Source of the DNA: Peptoniphilus lacrimalis DSM 7455
GTDB lineage: Bacteria; Bacillota; Clostridia; Tissierellales; Peptoniphilaceae
Reading direction: 5' to 3'
DNA: 64,000 bases
NCBI RefSeq assembly: GCF_000378725.1
Contig: NZ_KB900372.1
Span: 1 to 64,000, forward strand
Part shown: piece by piece, positions 44,673 through 55,359 of the stretch
Position numbering within the stretch: position 1 is the first letter of the stretch
Layout: the number at the start of each line of letters is the position of its first letter
Program-made: the position numbers and the translations under genes
The notes under the pieces: model-generated
What the model saw: the letters and a program-made list of their open reading frames with translations, nothing else
Told to the model about the DNA's origin: nothing
Database searches by the model: none

Positions 44673-47600
44673 TCAATCTAAAGTTGCCTTGTCAGCATTT
44701 ACATAAGATTCATATCTATCCTTAGCATTTTGTTCAGCTTCTTCGTAAAGTCTTTCAGCTCTTTCAGGGAACAATTTCTTAAGTGAAGTGTATCTAACTT
44801 CACCATCAAGGAATTCTCTGTAAGGTCTTGTAGGTTCTTTTGAATCAAGAACAAATGGATTTTTACCTTGTGCTTTAAGTTCAGGATTAAATCTATATAA
44901 GTGCCAATAGCCTGTTTCTACAGCTTTCTTTTCTTCTTCTATTGTCTTGCCCATGCCAGCTCTAATTCCGTGATTAATACATGGTGCATAAGCGATAATT
45001 AATGAAGGTCCTTTGTAGGCTTCTGCTTCTTTTATTGCCTTAAATGCTTGATTTTTATCTGCACCTAAAGCTATTTGTGCTACATATACATAACCATAAG
45101 AAGTTGCCATTAAACCTAAGTCTTTTTTCTTAGTTATTTTTCCTGAAGCTGCAAATTGTGCAATAGCAGCAGTAGGTGTTGCCTTTGAAGCTTGACCTCC
45201 AGTATTAGAATATACTTCTGTATCAACTACTAAAACATTCAAATCTTCACCTGATGCAAGTACATGGTCAAGACCACCATAACCAATATCATAAGCCCAA
45301 CCATCTCCACCAATTATCCATTGACTCTTTTTAATCAAGAATTTTTCAAGAGATTTTAATGTTTCTATAATTTGATCAGCTTTAGTATCATTAAATTTCT
45401 TATCAAGAATATTTATTACTTTAGCACTAGCTAGTTTTGAATCCTTATATTCATCCATACCTTCAATCCATTCACTAAAGATTGAATTTACTTCTTTGTC
45501 TATATTTAAATCAATAAATTCTTGCATTAAATTCTTAATTCTATCTCTAGTTTGATGTTGAGAAACAGCCATACCATATCCATATTCAGCAGCATCTTCA
45601 AATAGAGAGTTTGCCCAAGAAGGTCCTCTTCCGCAATCATCTGTGCAATATGGCATTGATGGAGCAGATGCACCCCAAATTGATGAGCAACCTGTAGCAT
45701 TTGCTATAGACATTCTATCTCCAAATAATTGACTTACAAGTTTAACATAGGGAGTTTCTCCACATCCAGCACACGCTCCTGAAAATTCAAGATATGGTTT
45801 ATAGAATTGAGAATTTTTAAAATTATTTAATTCTATATTTTCTTGTTTAGATTTTACTGTTGTTGCAAATTCCCAGTTAATTGCTTGAACTTCAAGTTCT
45901 TTTTCATAAGGAGTCATTACTAAAGCTTTTTCTTTAGCAGGACAAACTTGAGCACAGTTACCACATCCAGTACAATCAAGCGGAGAAATTTGAATTCTAA
46001 ATTCATAATCAGTTAATCCCTTGCCTCTAGCACTCATAGTTTCAAATGTTTCAGGCTTTCCTTTAGCTTCTTCTTTATCAAGTAAGAATGGTCTTATAAC
46101 AGCGTGAGGGCAAACTAATGAACATTGATTACATTGAATACAATTTTCTATCTTCCAATGTGGTACATTAACTGCAATTCCTCTCTTTTCATACTTACTA
46201 GTTCCATTGGGGAATGAACCATCAACATGATCCATTAAAGCTGAAACAGGAAGGTCATTACCAACTTGTCTTGTCATAGGGATAAGAATTTTATTTATAA
46301 ATTCAGGTGCACCCTTTATTGAATGTTCATCTTCAACCTTGCAATCTGCCCATTTTGGATTAATCTTAACTTGGTGAATAGATTTTACACCTTCGTCAAC
46401 AGCCTTATAGTTCATTTGAACTATATCATCGCCCTTTACTCCATAATCTTTTACAATACCTTCTTTTAATAATTTAACTGCAAGATCAAGAGGTAACACT
46501 TGAGAAAGTTTGAAGAAAGCTGCTTGCATAACCATATTAGTTCTACCGCCTAATCCAACTTGAGCTGCAATTTTTGTTGCGTTTATAGTATAGAAATCAA
46601 CTTTTTTATCTGCAATATCTTTCTTTAAAGAATTTGGTAGATGTTCTTCTAACTGTTCATCATCCCAAGTTGTATTTAATAAGAATTTACCGCCTTGTTT
46701 TAATCCTCTAAGTAAATCATATTGATAAACATATGATTGTTTAGAGCAAGAGATAAAATCACTTTCTGATAATAAATATGTTGAGGTGATTTTGTGATTA
46801 CCAAATCTCAAGTGGGACATAGTAACACCACCTGATTTTTTAGAATCATAATCAAAATAACCTTGTGCATACATATCTGTATTATCACCAATAATCTTAA
46901 TTGCAGATTTATTAGCTCCTACTGTACCATCGGAACCAAATCCCCAGAATTTACATCTGATTGTGCCTTCTGGTTCAGTTGATATATGTTCACTTGTGTC
47001 AAGTGATTTATTCGTAACATCATCAACAATACCAATTGTGAAATTATTTATTGGTTTAGCATCCTTTAGATTTTTAAATACTGCAAGTATTTGTGATGGG
47101 TTTGTATCCTTAGAACCTAAACCATAGATACCACCAATAATTAGTGGCCTCCTATCAGAACTATAAAATGCATTTCTAACATCTAAGTGTAAAGGTTGAG
47201 CTGGAGCTCCTTTTTCTTTAGTTCTATCTAATACTGCAATTCTTTCTACAGTTTTAGGAATACTTTCCAAAAACTTTTCAACTGCAAAAGGTCTATATAA
47301 ATGTACTTTTAGAAGTCCTGTCTTTTGTCCTTTGCTATTTAGGTAATCAACAACTTCTTCTATACATTCATTTACAGATCCCATAGCAACAATAATATCT
47401 GTTGCATTTTTATCTCCGTAATAGTTGAATAATCCATAATTACGACCTGTAATTTTAGAAATTTTATCCATGTACTCTTCTACAATACTTGGAATTTCAT
47501 CATAATATTTATTGCTTGCTTCAACTGATTGGAAATAAATATCAGGGTTTTGAGCAGTTCCTCTTGTTTGGGCACCATTGGGATTTAAAGCTCTTTCTTT

Positions 47601-48209
47601 AAATTCCTTAAGGGCTTTTTTATCTATTAAATCTTTTAAATCATCGTAATCTAAAACTTCAATCTTTTGAACCTCATGTGAAGTTCTAAAACCATCAAAG
47701 AAATGAATAAATGGAACTCTTCCCTTAAGAGCACTCAAGTGAGCAACTCCGGCAAGGTCCATAGCTTCTTGAACTGAATTTGAGCATAACAAAGCACAGC
47801 CAGTAGCTCTCGCAGCCATGACGTCTTGATGGTCACCAAATATACTTAAGGCATGTGAGGCCAAAGCTCTAGCGGCAACATGAAATACTCCTGGTAATAA
47901 TTCTCCTGCTATCTTATACATATTTGGAATCATCAAAAGTAAACCTTGTGATGCTGTATAAGTTGATGTTAATGAACCTGCTTGCAATGAACCGTGCATT
48001 GCCCCAGCAGCTCCACCTTCTGCTTGTAATTCCTTAACTAAAACTTCTTGACCAAAAATATTTTTTCTTCCTTGAGAAGCCCAAGCATCAATATGTTCAG
48101 CCATTGGTGAAGACGGTGTGATAGGATAAATACATGAAACTTCTGAAAACGCATAAGCAACGTGAGCAGCAGCTTCATTACCATCCATGGTTTTGAATTT
48201 TTTTCCCAT
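44673..48209 (-). CDS. nifJ: pyruvate:ferredoxin (flavodoxin) oxidoreductase
   Basis: A single-chain homodimeric PFOR of 1178 residues that oxidises pyruvate to acetyl-CoA and CO2, passing electrons to ferredoxin. The N-terminal TPP-pyrimidine domain has YPITPSSPM. A gamma-domain and an inserted dicluster ferredoxin domain with CIQCNQCSLVCP and CTGCGNCAQVCP follow. A proximal-cluster region (SGACAGCGETP) and the TPP-pyrophosphate domain (GDGWAYDIGYGGLDH) complete it. The ATG at 48209 lies 7 bases after GGAGG; the upstream ATG at 48221 overlaps this site. It is monocistronic with its own promoter and terminator. Confidence 0.98.
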   Translation of the reverse strand: MGKKFKTMDGNEAAAHVAYAFSEVSCIYPITPSSPMAEHIDAWASQGRKNIFGQEVLVKELQAEGGAAGAMHGSLQAGSLTSTYTASQGLLLMIPNMYKIAGELLPGVFHVAARALASHALSIFGDHQDVMAARATGCALLCSNSVQEAMDLAGVAHLSALKGRVPFIHFFDGFRTSHEVQKIEVLDYDDLKDLIDKKALKEFKERALNPNGAQTRGTAQNPDIYFQSVEASNKYYDEIPSIVEEYMDKISKITGRNYGLFNYYGDKNATDIIVAMGSVNECIEEVVDYLNSKGQKTGLLKVHLYRPFAVEKFLESIPKTVERIAVLDRTKEKGAPAQPLHLDVRNAFYSSDRRPLIIGGIYGLGSKDTNPSQILAVFKNLKDAKPINNFTIGIVDDVTNKSLDTSEHISTEPEGTIRCKFWGFGSDGTVGANKSAIKIIGDNTDMYAQGYFDYDSKKSGGVTMSHLRFGNHKITSTYLLSESDFISCSKQSYVYQYDLLRGLKQGGKFLLNTTWDDEQLEEHLPNSLKKDIADKKVDFYTINATKIAAQVGLGGRTNMVMQAAFFKLSQVLPLDLAVKLLKEGIVKDYGVKGDDIVQMNYKAVDEGVKSIHQVKINPKWADCKVEDEHSIKGAPEFINKILIPMTRQVGNDLPVSALMDHVDGSFPNGTSKYEKRGIAVNVPHWKIENCIQCNQCSLVCPHAVIRPFLLDKEEAKGKPETFETMSARGKGLTDYEFRIQISPLDCTGCGNCAQVCPAKEKALVMTPYEKELEVQAINWEFATTVKSKQENIELNNFKNSQFYKPYLEFSGACAGCGETPYVKLVSQLFGDRMSIANATGCSSIWGASAPSMPYCTDDCGRGPSWANSLFEDAAEYGYGMAVSQHQTRDRIKNLMQEFIDLNIDKEVNSIFSEWIEGMDEYKDSKLASAKVINILDKKFNDTKADQIIETLKSLEKFLIKKSQWIIGGDGWAYDIGYGGLDHVLASGEDLNVLVVDTEVYSNTGGQASKATPTAAIAQFAASGKITKKKDLGLMATSYGYVYVAQIALGADKNQAFKAIKEAEAYKGPSLIIAYAPCINHGIRAGMGKTIEEEKKAVETGYWHLYRFNPELKAQGKNPFVLDSKEPTRPYREFLDGEVRYTSLKKLFPERAERLYEEAEQNAKDRYESYVNADKATLD

Positions 48210-48261
48210 ATTAGCCTCCATTTATTAATTTTATTAATATTAAACAACCGTACTTAATATA

Positions 48262-48290
48262 ATTATAAAACCCTGCTTTATGTTTTGCAA
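48262..48290 (-). promoter_or_regulatory. promoter of nifJ
   Basis: TTGCAA (48285-48290), a 17-base spacer and TATAAT (48262-48267) on the minus strand. The remaining AT-rich spacer up to hprK shows no full Rex or other known operator. Confidence 0.65.
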
Positions 48291-48465
48291 TAAATTCCAT
48301 TAATTTTTTATAAAAATCTGTGAAATATAAAGTAAAACTTAAAGCTTTTTTCCCCATTATTCTTAGTTTTTTGATAATCTACAATATTTATACAATATTA
48401 CATAATAAATAGATATTATATATAGAATATTATCTATTATTAACAAGTTTAAACAATTTTCCTAA

Positions 48466-49380
48466 TTAAATTTTTCTCTCTTCTATAATTCTCTTGTTTA
48501 ATTCAAGAGCAGGATTATAACCCAGTTCTTTTTGTTTGAAATGTCTTGTGGCTACTTCAATTATTAATGAAGTATGCCTTCCCGGCTTTACTGGAATAGT
48601 AAATTTTACCACATTCATTCCCAATAGATTTTCATAAGCATAGTCTATTCCTAACCTGTCATACTCCTTAGACTCATCCCAATCTACTAATTCTACAATA
48701 ATTTCAACTTCCTTTTCTTCCATTACAAAGCCAATGCCAAACATTTTTTGTACATCTATTATACCTACACCTCTTATTTCCATGAAGTGCCTTGTGATGT
48801 TAGGAGATTTTCCCACTAATCTTTCGTTAATATTTTTAATAATTACTAAATCGTCAGAAATAAGTCTTGCACCATTTGAAATAAGATCAAGTGCAGTTTC
48901 GCTCTTACCTATTCCACTTCTACCCATTATTAAAACTCCTACTCCATAAATATCGAGTAAACATCCATGTACCCTAAGTGTAGGTGCTAATTCCTCATCT
49001 ATCGTTGAAATAAGTTCAATAATAAATTTTGTAGATGTATCTGAACTCTTTAAAATGCTGATATCATATTTTTTTGCTAATTCATAAACGAAGGGAAAGA
49101 TTTCATTATTCCTTGTGAAAATTATGCAGGGAAATTTAAATTTTAAAAGCTTTTCAAAGGATTCTCTAGCCTCATCTTCAGTTAAAGAATTTAAATAACC
49201 CCATTCACTATCACCAATAATTTGTATTCTTCCATCAACAAATTTATCAAATTCCCCTAAAAATTGGAGGCCTGGTCTATTGATTTCATCATTTTCTATA
49301 CTAATATTAGAATAATCGCTAGACTTATTAATAACTTCCAATTTCATCTTCTTTACAAGATTTTCTAATTTTATAGTCAT
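48466..49380 (-). CDS. hprK: HPr kinase/phosphorylase
   Basis: A 304-residue bifunctional enzyme that phosphorylates or dephosphorylates HPr at a serine, linking glycolytic state to PTS and CcpA control. The Walker A is MGRSGIGKSETALD, with ISDDLVII, and the HprK signature MEIRGVGIIDV, followed by a C-terminal helix. Start and uvrC stop overlap as ATGA. Its presence implies PTS-type carbon regulation. Confidence 0.97.
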   Translation of the reverse strand: MTIKLENLVKKMKLEVINKSSDYSNISIENDEINRPGLQFLGEFDKFVDGRIQIIGDSEWGYLNSLTEDEARESFEKLLKFKFPCIIFTRNNEIFPFVYELAKKYDISILKSSDTSTKFIIELISTIDEELAPTLRVHGCLLDIYGVGVLIMGRSGIGKSETALDLISNGARLISDDLVIIKNINERLVGKSPNITRHFMEIRGVGIIDVQKMFGIGFVMEEKEVEIIVELVDWDESKEYDRLGIDYAYENLLGMNVVKFTIPVKPGRHTSLIIEVATRHFKQKELGYNPALELNKRIIEERKI

Positions 49381-51236
49381 TTTTTTACTCCATTGAAATG
49401 ATTATATAAAGACTCGGCACTCCTTATGTCCATTCCACTTACCTCTTTAAGTTCATCAACCGAAGCCTTTTTAATTTTATCTAAAGATTTAAAATATTTT
49501 AAAAGATTATTTTTTCTCTTTTCACCAATTAAAGGTATATCATCAAGCTCTGATTTAAACATATCTTTATTTCTAAGACTTCTGTGATAGTTTATGGCAA
49601 ATCTGTGTGCTTCTTCTTGAATTTTATATATCATTTTGTATCCTTTAGAATTTAAATCTAAACTGTATTCCTTGTTATTATAAATAATACCCCTTGTAGT
49701 GTGAAAATCATCTTTAACAAGACCTATAACAACAATATTTACTCCCAGTTCTTTTAATACATCTAAGGCAATATTTACTTGCCCCTTGCCACCATCCATC
49801 ATAATCATATCAGGAAATCTAGAAAAAGAAGATGGACCTTTTTCTTTATCAATTCTTTCATTAATTCCCCTCAAAAATCTTCTAGTTAAAACTTCTTTAA
49901 GAGATGCATAATCGTTTGGACCGATAACAGTTTTAATTCTGAATTTCCTATAGTCACTTTTTTTAGATTCTCCCTTTTCAAAAACTACCATAGAACCTAC
50001 AGACTCAACGCCAGATATATTTGAAATATCGTAAGCTTCTATCCTGTTAAGTTTAATATCAAGTCCCAAGATGTCTGTTATTTCTTCAAGGGCTAGTGCA
50101 TTAGTCTTAGCTCTTTTTGCATACTTATCGCCATATTTATTGATCATATCTAGGGCATTTTTGTGCACCATTTGTATTAATTCTTTCTTTTGACCAATTT
50201 GTGGAACTGTTATTGTAACTTTATTTGATCTTTTTGTTGAAAGCCATTCTTCCAAAACCTCTTTCTGTGCTGGTTCTTCTTCAATTATTATCTCTTTAGG
50301 AATATAGGAAGTGCCATTGTAAAACTGTTTTATGAATGCAGAAAATATTTCTTCTAAAGGCTCATTAAAATAATCATTTAGCATATAATGTTCACGCCCA
50401 ATAATTTTTCCATCCCTTATAAAAAATATTTGTATCAAGACTTCATCTATTCCCTTAGCAAGTGCAATTATATCCTTATCATTTGTAGACATAGGATTAG
50501 AGATTAACTGTTTTTCTCTTAATTCCTTCAAGTTTTTTATCCTATCCCTTATTTCTGCTGCTTTTTCATATTCCAAATTATAAGAAAATTCTTTCATTTT
50601 ATCTTCTAATCTAGTTAAAATCGCATCAGACTTCAAAGATAAAAAATCAAGTATTTCATCTATCATTTTTTTATAAGAATTTTCATCTACATTTCCCTGA
50701 CAAGGACCTAGACATTTTCCTATATAAAAATTTAAGCACGGTCTATATTTACCCATATTTTTTTCCATATTTAAGGAACAAGTTCTCAATGGAAATAAAC
50801 TTTCAAAAGTGTCTATGGAGTCATTAACTGCATAAACATCTGGATAGGGACCAAAATACTTAGCACCATCCTTTAAAATTCGTCTAGTTTTCATTACCCT
50901 TGGATAAAGTTCGTTAGTTGTAACTTTGATATATGGATATTGCTTATCGTCCCTAAGTAAAATATTATACTTGGGTAAATTATCTTTTATTAAGTTTGAT
51001 TCTAAAATTAAGGATTCTACTTCATTTTCCACAATTATATATTCAAAATCATAAATATGACTAACCATAGATTTTACTTTGGCAGAAGATTTGCCATAGG
51101 AGCCAAAATATTGTCTTACCCTCTTACGCAAAGACTTTGCCTTCCCAACATATATAATTTCATCAGTAGAATTTTTCATTATATAAACTCCAGGCTTATC
51201 TGGAAGCTGAGCTAATCTTTCTTTTATATTAATCAA
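49377..51236 (-). CDS. uvrC: UvrABC system protein C
   Basis: A 619-residue excision nuclease subunit. The GIY-YIG nuclease is at the N-terminus (PGVYIMKNSTDEIIYVGKAKSLRKRV). Four cysteines follow (CSLNMEKN, CLNFYIGKCLGPC), then a UVR motif, the RNase H-like C-terminal nuclease (EAYDISNISG, PDMIMMDGGKGQV) and a helix-hairpin-helix (IPLIGEKRKNNLLKYF). Length is normal. It is followed 4-base-overlapped by hprK and preceded by the aminopeptidase gene. Confidence 0.98.
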   Translation of the reverse strand: MINIKERLAQLPDKPGVYIMKNSTDEIIYVGKAKSLRKRVRQYFGSYGKSSAKVKSMVSHIYDFEYIIVENEVESLILESNLIKDNLPKYNILLRDDKQYPYIKVTTNELYPRVMKTRRILKDGAKYFGPYPDVYAVNDSIDTFESLFPLRTCSLNMEKNMGKYRPCLNFYIGKCLGPCQGNVDENSYKKMIDEILDFLSLKSDAILTRLEDKMKEFSYNLEYEKAAEIRDRIKNLKELREKQLISNPMSTNDKDIIALAKGIDEVLIQIFFIRDGKIIGREHYMLNDYFNEPLEEIFSAFIKQFYNGTSYIPKEIIIEEEPAQKEVLEEWLSTKRSNKVTITVPQIGQKKELIQMVHKNALDMINKYGDKYAKRAKTNALALEEITDILGLDIKLNRIEAYDISNISGVESVGSMVVFEKGESKKSDYRKFRIKTVIGPNDYASLKEVLTRRFLRGINERIDKEKGPSSFSRFPDMIMMDGGKGQVNIALDVLKELGVNIVVIGLVKDDFHTTRGIIYNNKEYSLDLNSKGYKMIYKIQEEAHRFAINYHRSLRNKDMFKSELDDIPLIGEKRKNNLLKYFKSLDKIKKASVDELKEVSGMDIRSAESLYNHFNGVKK

Positions 51237-51240
51237 ACTT

Positions 51241-53001
51241 TTACCTTTCTAATTTTTTTGTTACCTCTTTTAACCATTCTTTAACTGGTTCTTGTAAAAA
51301 TGGTGAGAGTTTTTCATAAACCCTCTTATGATATTCATTAATAACTTCTAATTCCCTTTCAGTCAATAGTTTTACATCAATAGCCTCGCATTCTATAGGG
51401 CAAAGGCTCATTGTATTAAACTTATAAAAAGTTCCATCATTATACTTTCCATCTTCTATAACTTCCATAATGTTTTCTATTCTGATACCATGTTTATTTT
51501 CTTTATAAACTCCAGGTTCATTAGAAACAATCATACCTACTTCCATTTCATGAACACTTGTATTAGGTGAAATTCTCTGTGGACCTTCATGAACTGATAA
51601 GAAATATCCAACTCCGTGACCAGTTCCGCACTTATAATCCATATGATTTTGCCATAATGGATATCTGCAAATAGCATCAAGTCCCAAATCGGTAGTTCCC
51701 TTCAAAAATATTGCATCCATCAAATCTAAATGACATTTTAAAGTTAAAGTAAAGTCAGTAATTTCTTCTTTGTTTAACTTTCCAAGAGCTATAGTCCTTG
51801 TTACATCTGTTGTTCCAGTGAAATATTGCCCTCCAGAATCTACAAGATAAAATCCCTTAGCTTTTAAAGGGCTTTGTTTGTCTTTATGAGCACTATAATG
51901 CATCATAGCAGCATTTGACCCATAAGCAGATATAGTTTCAAAAGAATTAGAAAAATATAGATCTTCTTCAGCTCTAAATTTATCAAGTTGAAGTTGAGCA
52001 TCATATTCTCCAATTACTTCATCTTTAACCTTATTCTTTAACCAATAAATATATTTAGTGAGGGCAACCCCATCTCTAATATACGTTTGACGCTGATTTT
52101 CCAACTCTATAGGATTTTTTATTGCTTTCAAGTCATTTGTAATATTTGTACCAAAAATAAACTTATTATTATCCTCAAGAGATTTAAAAACCCTTCTATT
52201 TACCCTATCCTTATCAATGAATATATTTTTATTTTTATACTTTTCCAATTCCCTATAAAAATCATCATATTCTTTGATTTCCACAAAATTTTTCAGAGAT
52301 TCTTTTATGTCTTTAGCTTTTTCCTTTTGTAAAAATAATGTTGCCTTGTTTTCTTCTATTATTAAATATGATAAAACAACTGGAGTGTATAGTATATCTT
52401 CCCCTCTAATATTTAATGCCCAACATATATCTTCAAGGTTTGTAATAACTGTCATATCAGCCTTTTTATCATTAAGCTTTTGTCTTATTCTTTTTAATTT
52501 ATCTTCAAAAGATTCTCCAGCATACTTTTCTTCAAAAATAAAAGCTTTAGCACTAGGAAATTCCGGACGATTTTCCCAAAGGTCTTTAATTAAATCACAA
52601 CTTTTTATTTTAACATTTTTCTTTTTTAAAGCTTCTTCTAATTTTTCATAGGTTGATTGCAAAAAATATAGATCATTAAAAGCTAAGCTCTGTCCATCTT
52701 TAATATTTTCTACTATCCATTTATCAAAATTTAGTACTCCTTCTTGACCTTGTTTCATTAAAGAAAATCCAAAATCCTTAATTTGTTTTTGCGCTTGAAT
52801 ATAATATCTTCCATCAGTCCAAAGATATGCAAAATCATCACCAATTACTGCAGTACCTGCTGAACCTGTAAAACCCGTTATAAATTCTCTTTCTTTAAAA
52901 TAATCTGGTAAATATTCACAAGAATGAGGATCTAATGTTGGAACTATATAATAATCAACTCCAAATTTTTTCATTTCTTTTCTTAATTTATCTAAAATCA
53001 T
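51241..53001 (-). CDS. aminopeptidase P-family Xaa-Pro peptidase (M24B)
   Basis: A 586-residue cytosolic metallopeptidase of the three-domain (creatinase-like N domains plus pita-bread) type that removes residues before proline. The metal ligands are in VDSGGQYFTGTTDVTR (two Asp), GTGHGVGYFLSVHEGP (His), SNEPGVY (Glu) and IRIENIMEV (Glu). The length, around 590, matches the long aminopeptidase P group. It follows a terminator and leads a probable aminopeptidase-uvrC-hprK run. Confidence 0.92.
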   Translation of the reverse strand: MILDKLRKEMKKFGVDYYIVPTLDPHSCEYLPDYFKEREFITGFTGSAGTAVIGDDFAYLWTDGRYYIQAQKQIKDFGFSLMKQGQEGVLNFDKWIVENIKDGQSLAFNDLYFLQSTYEKLEEALKKKNVKIKSCDLIKDLWENRPEFPSAKAFIFEEKYAGESFEDKLKRIRQKLNDKKADMTVITNLEDICWALNIRGEDILYTPVVLSYLIIEENKATLFLQKEKAKDIKESLKNFVEIKEYDDFYRELEKYKNKNIFIDKDRVNRRVFKSLEDNNKFIFGTNITNDLKAIKNPIELENQRQTYIRDGVALTKYIYWLKNKVKDEVIGEYDAQLQLDKFRAEEDLYFSNSFETISAYGSNAAMMHYSAHKDKQSPLKAKGFYLVDSGGQYFTGTTDVTRTIALGKLNKEEITDFTLTLKCHLDLMDAIFLKGTTDLGLDAICRYPLWQNHMDYKCGTGHGVGYFLSVHEGPQRISPNTSVHEMEVGMIVSNEPGVYKENKHGIRIENIMEVIEDGKYNDGTFYKFNTMSLCPIECEAIDVKLLTERELEVINEYHKRVYEKLSPFLQEPVKEWLKEVTKKLER

Positions 53002-53053
53002 TAAATCACGTCCTTTTACAATATTATAATATCATAAATTTACAATTATTTAA

Positions 53054-53081
53054 TAAAAAATAGACCCATAAAGAGTCTATA
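53054..53081 (-). terminator. terminator after the phosphoesterase gene
   Basis: ATAGACTC pairs with GGGTCTAT around a short loop on the minus strand and is followed by six T residues. Confidence 0.85.
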
Positions 53082-53092
53082 ATAAATATATT

Positions 53093-54544
53093 TTATTTTT
53101 CAAGTTCCGAAGCTCTGCCACTTCTAAAGGCATCAATAAGAATTTCTGAAATCTCCTTGTCAAAAGATTTAACAACTTTCAAATCTTTATACATATCAAA
53201 GTTTCCCGCTCCTGTTGCCCTATAATTATTCATGGCAATTTTAAACTTATCTTCATCCTTAACAGGCTTGCCTTTAAAAGTTATATTTGAAATTCTCTCA
53301 TAAAAATCTTTTGTAAAATCAACATCAAAATCTATACCATAGAAAAAATCAAAATTATAATGCTCTTCTTTTGGAATCAAGAAATTTTTATTAATTGTAT
53401 TTTCATTTTCAAGATAGGTGAAATTTTGTTCCAAAGCTTTTTTTAATTTTTCAGCAGAAATTTCCAAAACGATTAAAGTGTTAGGAAATCTATAGGTATT
53501 TAAAATTTCTCTTATACTTACATTTTCGCTAAGTCCAGAAATTTCATTAGCAAAAGATGTTATGGAAATATCAGCTTTTGAATAATCAATAATTATCTTA
53601 TTAAAAAAATCTGCCAAAATACTTCCATGTTTTGCTCTTTGAATTTTATCTTCATCGAGATAAGGTCTTTTTAATTTACATAATTTGTTATCCAAAAAAT
53701 CTTGAACTTTATCATCAATATATTTGTATTTATTATATATATTGGTATTTATTTTTTCACCTTTAAATATTTTAGAAGATTTACTATCTAAATCTACTAA
53801 AACAAAACCTTCTCCATTTGCAGGAGCCTGACTAGTATAAGTATTATAAATCTTTTTTCCTTCAAAGGGCATATGTTGGTGACCAGTTAAAAGTAAATCA
53901 AAATTGAAATTTTTTAGAATCTCCCCACCTACATTTTCATCTGTTTTTGTATTTTTTTCTAATGTTTCAAGATCTATATCATAGCCCCCATGGTAAAGAC
54001 ATATTTTATAGTCACAGTCTTTAATATATTTGAAATTATCTGAAATTGCATCTAAAGGCTTAGTAATAATAAAATTTTCAATATTTTCTTTTCTCTCCCA
54101 AAGCTTTATCCAATCTGTAACAACTCCTATGATTCCAAGAGTCTTGCCATTATTTAGTTTTTTTATAATATAATCACTTGTTATTATTTCTTTATTTTTA
54201 TCCTTAACATTGGCACAAATAAGGGTAGAATTTCTACGGTCAACAAATTTTTTCAAATAAGCATAACCATAATTAAAATCATGGTTTCCTAATGTGTAAT
54301 AGTCAATCTTAAACTCGTTTAAGATGTCAGCCATGAGTTCAGGATTATTTTCTTTTTCTAAATAATAAGCTAGTGATGAGCCTTGTAAAATATCACCAGC
54401 ATCAAGAAGTATGGTATTTTCATCTCTGTAGGAATTTATTTGGTCGATAAAGGATATATAACCCTTTTTCTTAATATTTCTATCTAAATAATCTGTTGGA
54501 AATAAATAACCATGTACATCTGAAGTATATATAATTTTAGTCAT
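53093..54544 (-). CDS. 5'-nucleotidase/2',3'-cyclic phosphodiesterase-family metallophosphoesterase
   Basis: A 483-residue two-domain phosphoesterase. The N-terminal calcineurin-like domain has its metal motifs SDVHG, LDAGDILQG, GNHDF and GHQHM, in order. From about residue 300 a 5'-nucleotidase C-terminal domain follows, with SILADFFN and NYRATGAGN. There is no signal peptide or wall anchor, so it is probably cytoplasmic, unlike most members of this family. It begins one base after an ABC permease gene of the PhnE type. It would release phosphate from a nucleotide or related ester imported by that system (inference). Confidence 0.9.
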   Translation of the reverse strand: MTKIIYTSDVHGYLFPTDYLDRNIKKKGYISFIDQINSYRDENTILLDAGDILQGSSLAYYLEKENNPELMADILNEFKIDYYTLGNHDFNYGYAYLKKFVDRRNSTLICANVKDKNKEIITSDYIIKKLNNGKTLGIIGVVTDWIKLWERKENIENFIITKPLDAISDNFKYIKDCDYKICLYHGGYDIDLETLEKNTKTDENVGGEILKNFNFDLLLTGHQHMPFEGKKIYNTYTSQAPANGEGFVLVDLDSKSSKIFKGEKINTNIYNKYKYIDDKVQDFLDNKLCKLKRPYLDEDKIQRAKHGSILADFFNKIIIDYSKADISITSFANEISGLSENVSIREILNTYRFPNTLIVLEISAEKLKKALEQNFTYLENENTINKNFLIPKEEHYNFDFFYGIDFDVDFTKDFYERISNITFKGKPVKDEDKFKIAMNNYRATGAGNFDMYKDLKVVKSFDKEISEILIDAFRSGRASELEK

Positions 54545-54545
54545 A

Positions 54546-55352
54546 TTAACCTCTAACTAATTTTCTTCTTATTTTTGTTGAGAAAAATTCAATAATTATA
54601 ACAAGGACGATTAAGCCAATTAAAATAGATCCTACTTGATTCCACCTGTAAGAATTTATAGCAAACATAAGTGGAGAACCAATACCACCTGCACCAACTA
54701 AACCTAATACAGAGGCATCTCTTAAATTCATATCAAATCTATAGATACCAGTTGAAATAAAATTAGCTGAAAGCTGAGGTAAAATTCCAAATCTAATTTT
54801 TCTAAAAGATGTACAACCGAGAGCCTCTAAAGATTCTAAAATATTTTTATTAAGATCAAGTATTGTATCTGAAAAGAGTTTAGTTAACATCCCAATAGAA
54901 GTAAAACTCATTGTCATAAGTCCGGCAAAAGGTCCAGGTCCTGTTACTCTAATAAACATAAGACCATAAACAATTGCTGGTATAGTTCTTATAACCATAA
55001 TTAAAAGTTTTGTTAAAAAAGCTATTTGTTTAGGAACTATATTTGAAGAGGCTAAAAATGCCAATGGAATTGAAATTATCGCTCCTATAACAGTCCCTAA
55101 AAATGCTATGGCTATAGTCTCAAGCAATAAGTAAATAACACCCTTACTGTTCAAACTAAATAAAAGTTCTTTATCAGGATTTAAAATTCCTTTAAAAATA
55201 TTTTTTGCTATTGAAAGCCCATCTCCTGCTGAATTATCAAAATTAACTACAGAACTAGACCAAATTAAGATTGCTAGTAAAGTCACAACAATTGTTAAAA
55301 TATATAATTTATTATTAGGTTCTTCTCTATATTTTTTTTCTATTTTATCCAT
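54546..55352 (-). CDS. phnE: phosphonate/phosphate-type ABC transporter permease (second)
   Basis: A 268-residue membrane protein with six predicted spans and the BPD-transporter EAA-like loop (ESLEALGCTSFRKIRFGILPQL). It resembles PhnE and pairs with the homologous permease encoded upstream. Adjacent genes encode the ATPase and binding protein. A substrate of phosphonate, phosphite or another organophosphate is possible. Confidence 0.9.
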   Translation of the reverse strand: MDKIEKKYREEPNNKLYILTIVVTLLAILIWSSSVVNFDNSAGDGLSIAKNIFKGILNPDKELLFSLNSKGVIYLLLETIAIAFLGTVIGAIISIPLAFLASSNIVPKQIAFLTKLLIMVIRTIPAIVYGLMFIRVTGPGPFAGLMTMSFTSIGMLTKLFSDTILDLNKNILESLEALGCTSFRKIRFGILPQLSANFISTGIYRFDMNLRDASVLGLVGAGGIGSPLMFAINSYRWNQVGSILIGLIVLVIIIEFFSTKIRRKLVRG

Positions 55353-55359
55353 ATTTCAC

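Noticed and set aside
48222-48465. Rex-type operator upstream of nifJ
   Set aside because: AT-rich TTGTTTAA-like segments occur, but none forms the full inverted TTGTTAA/TTAACAA repeat with the right spacing.
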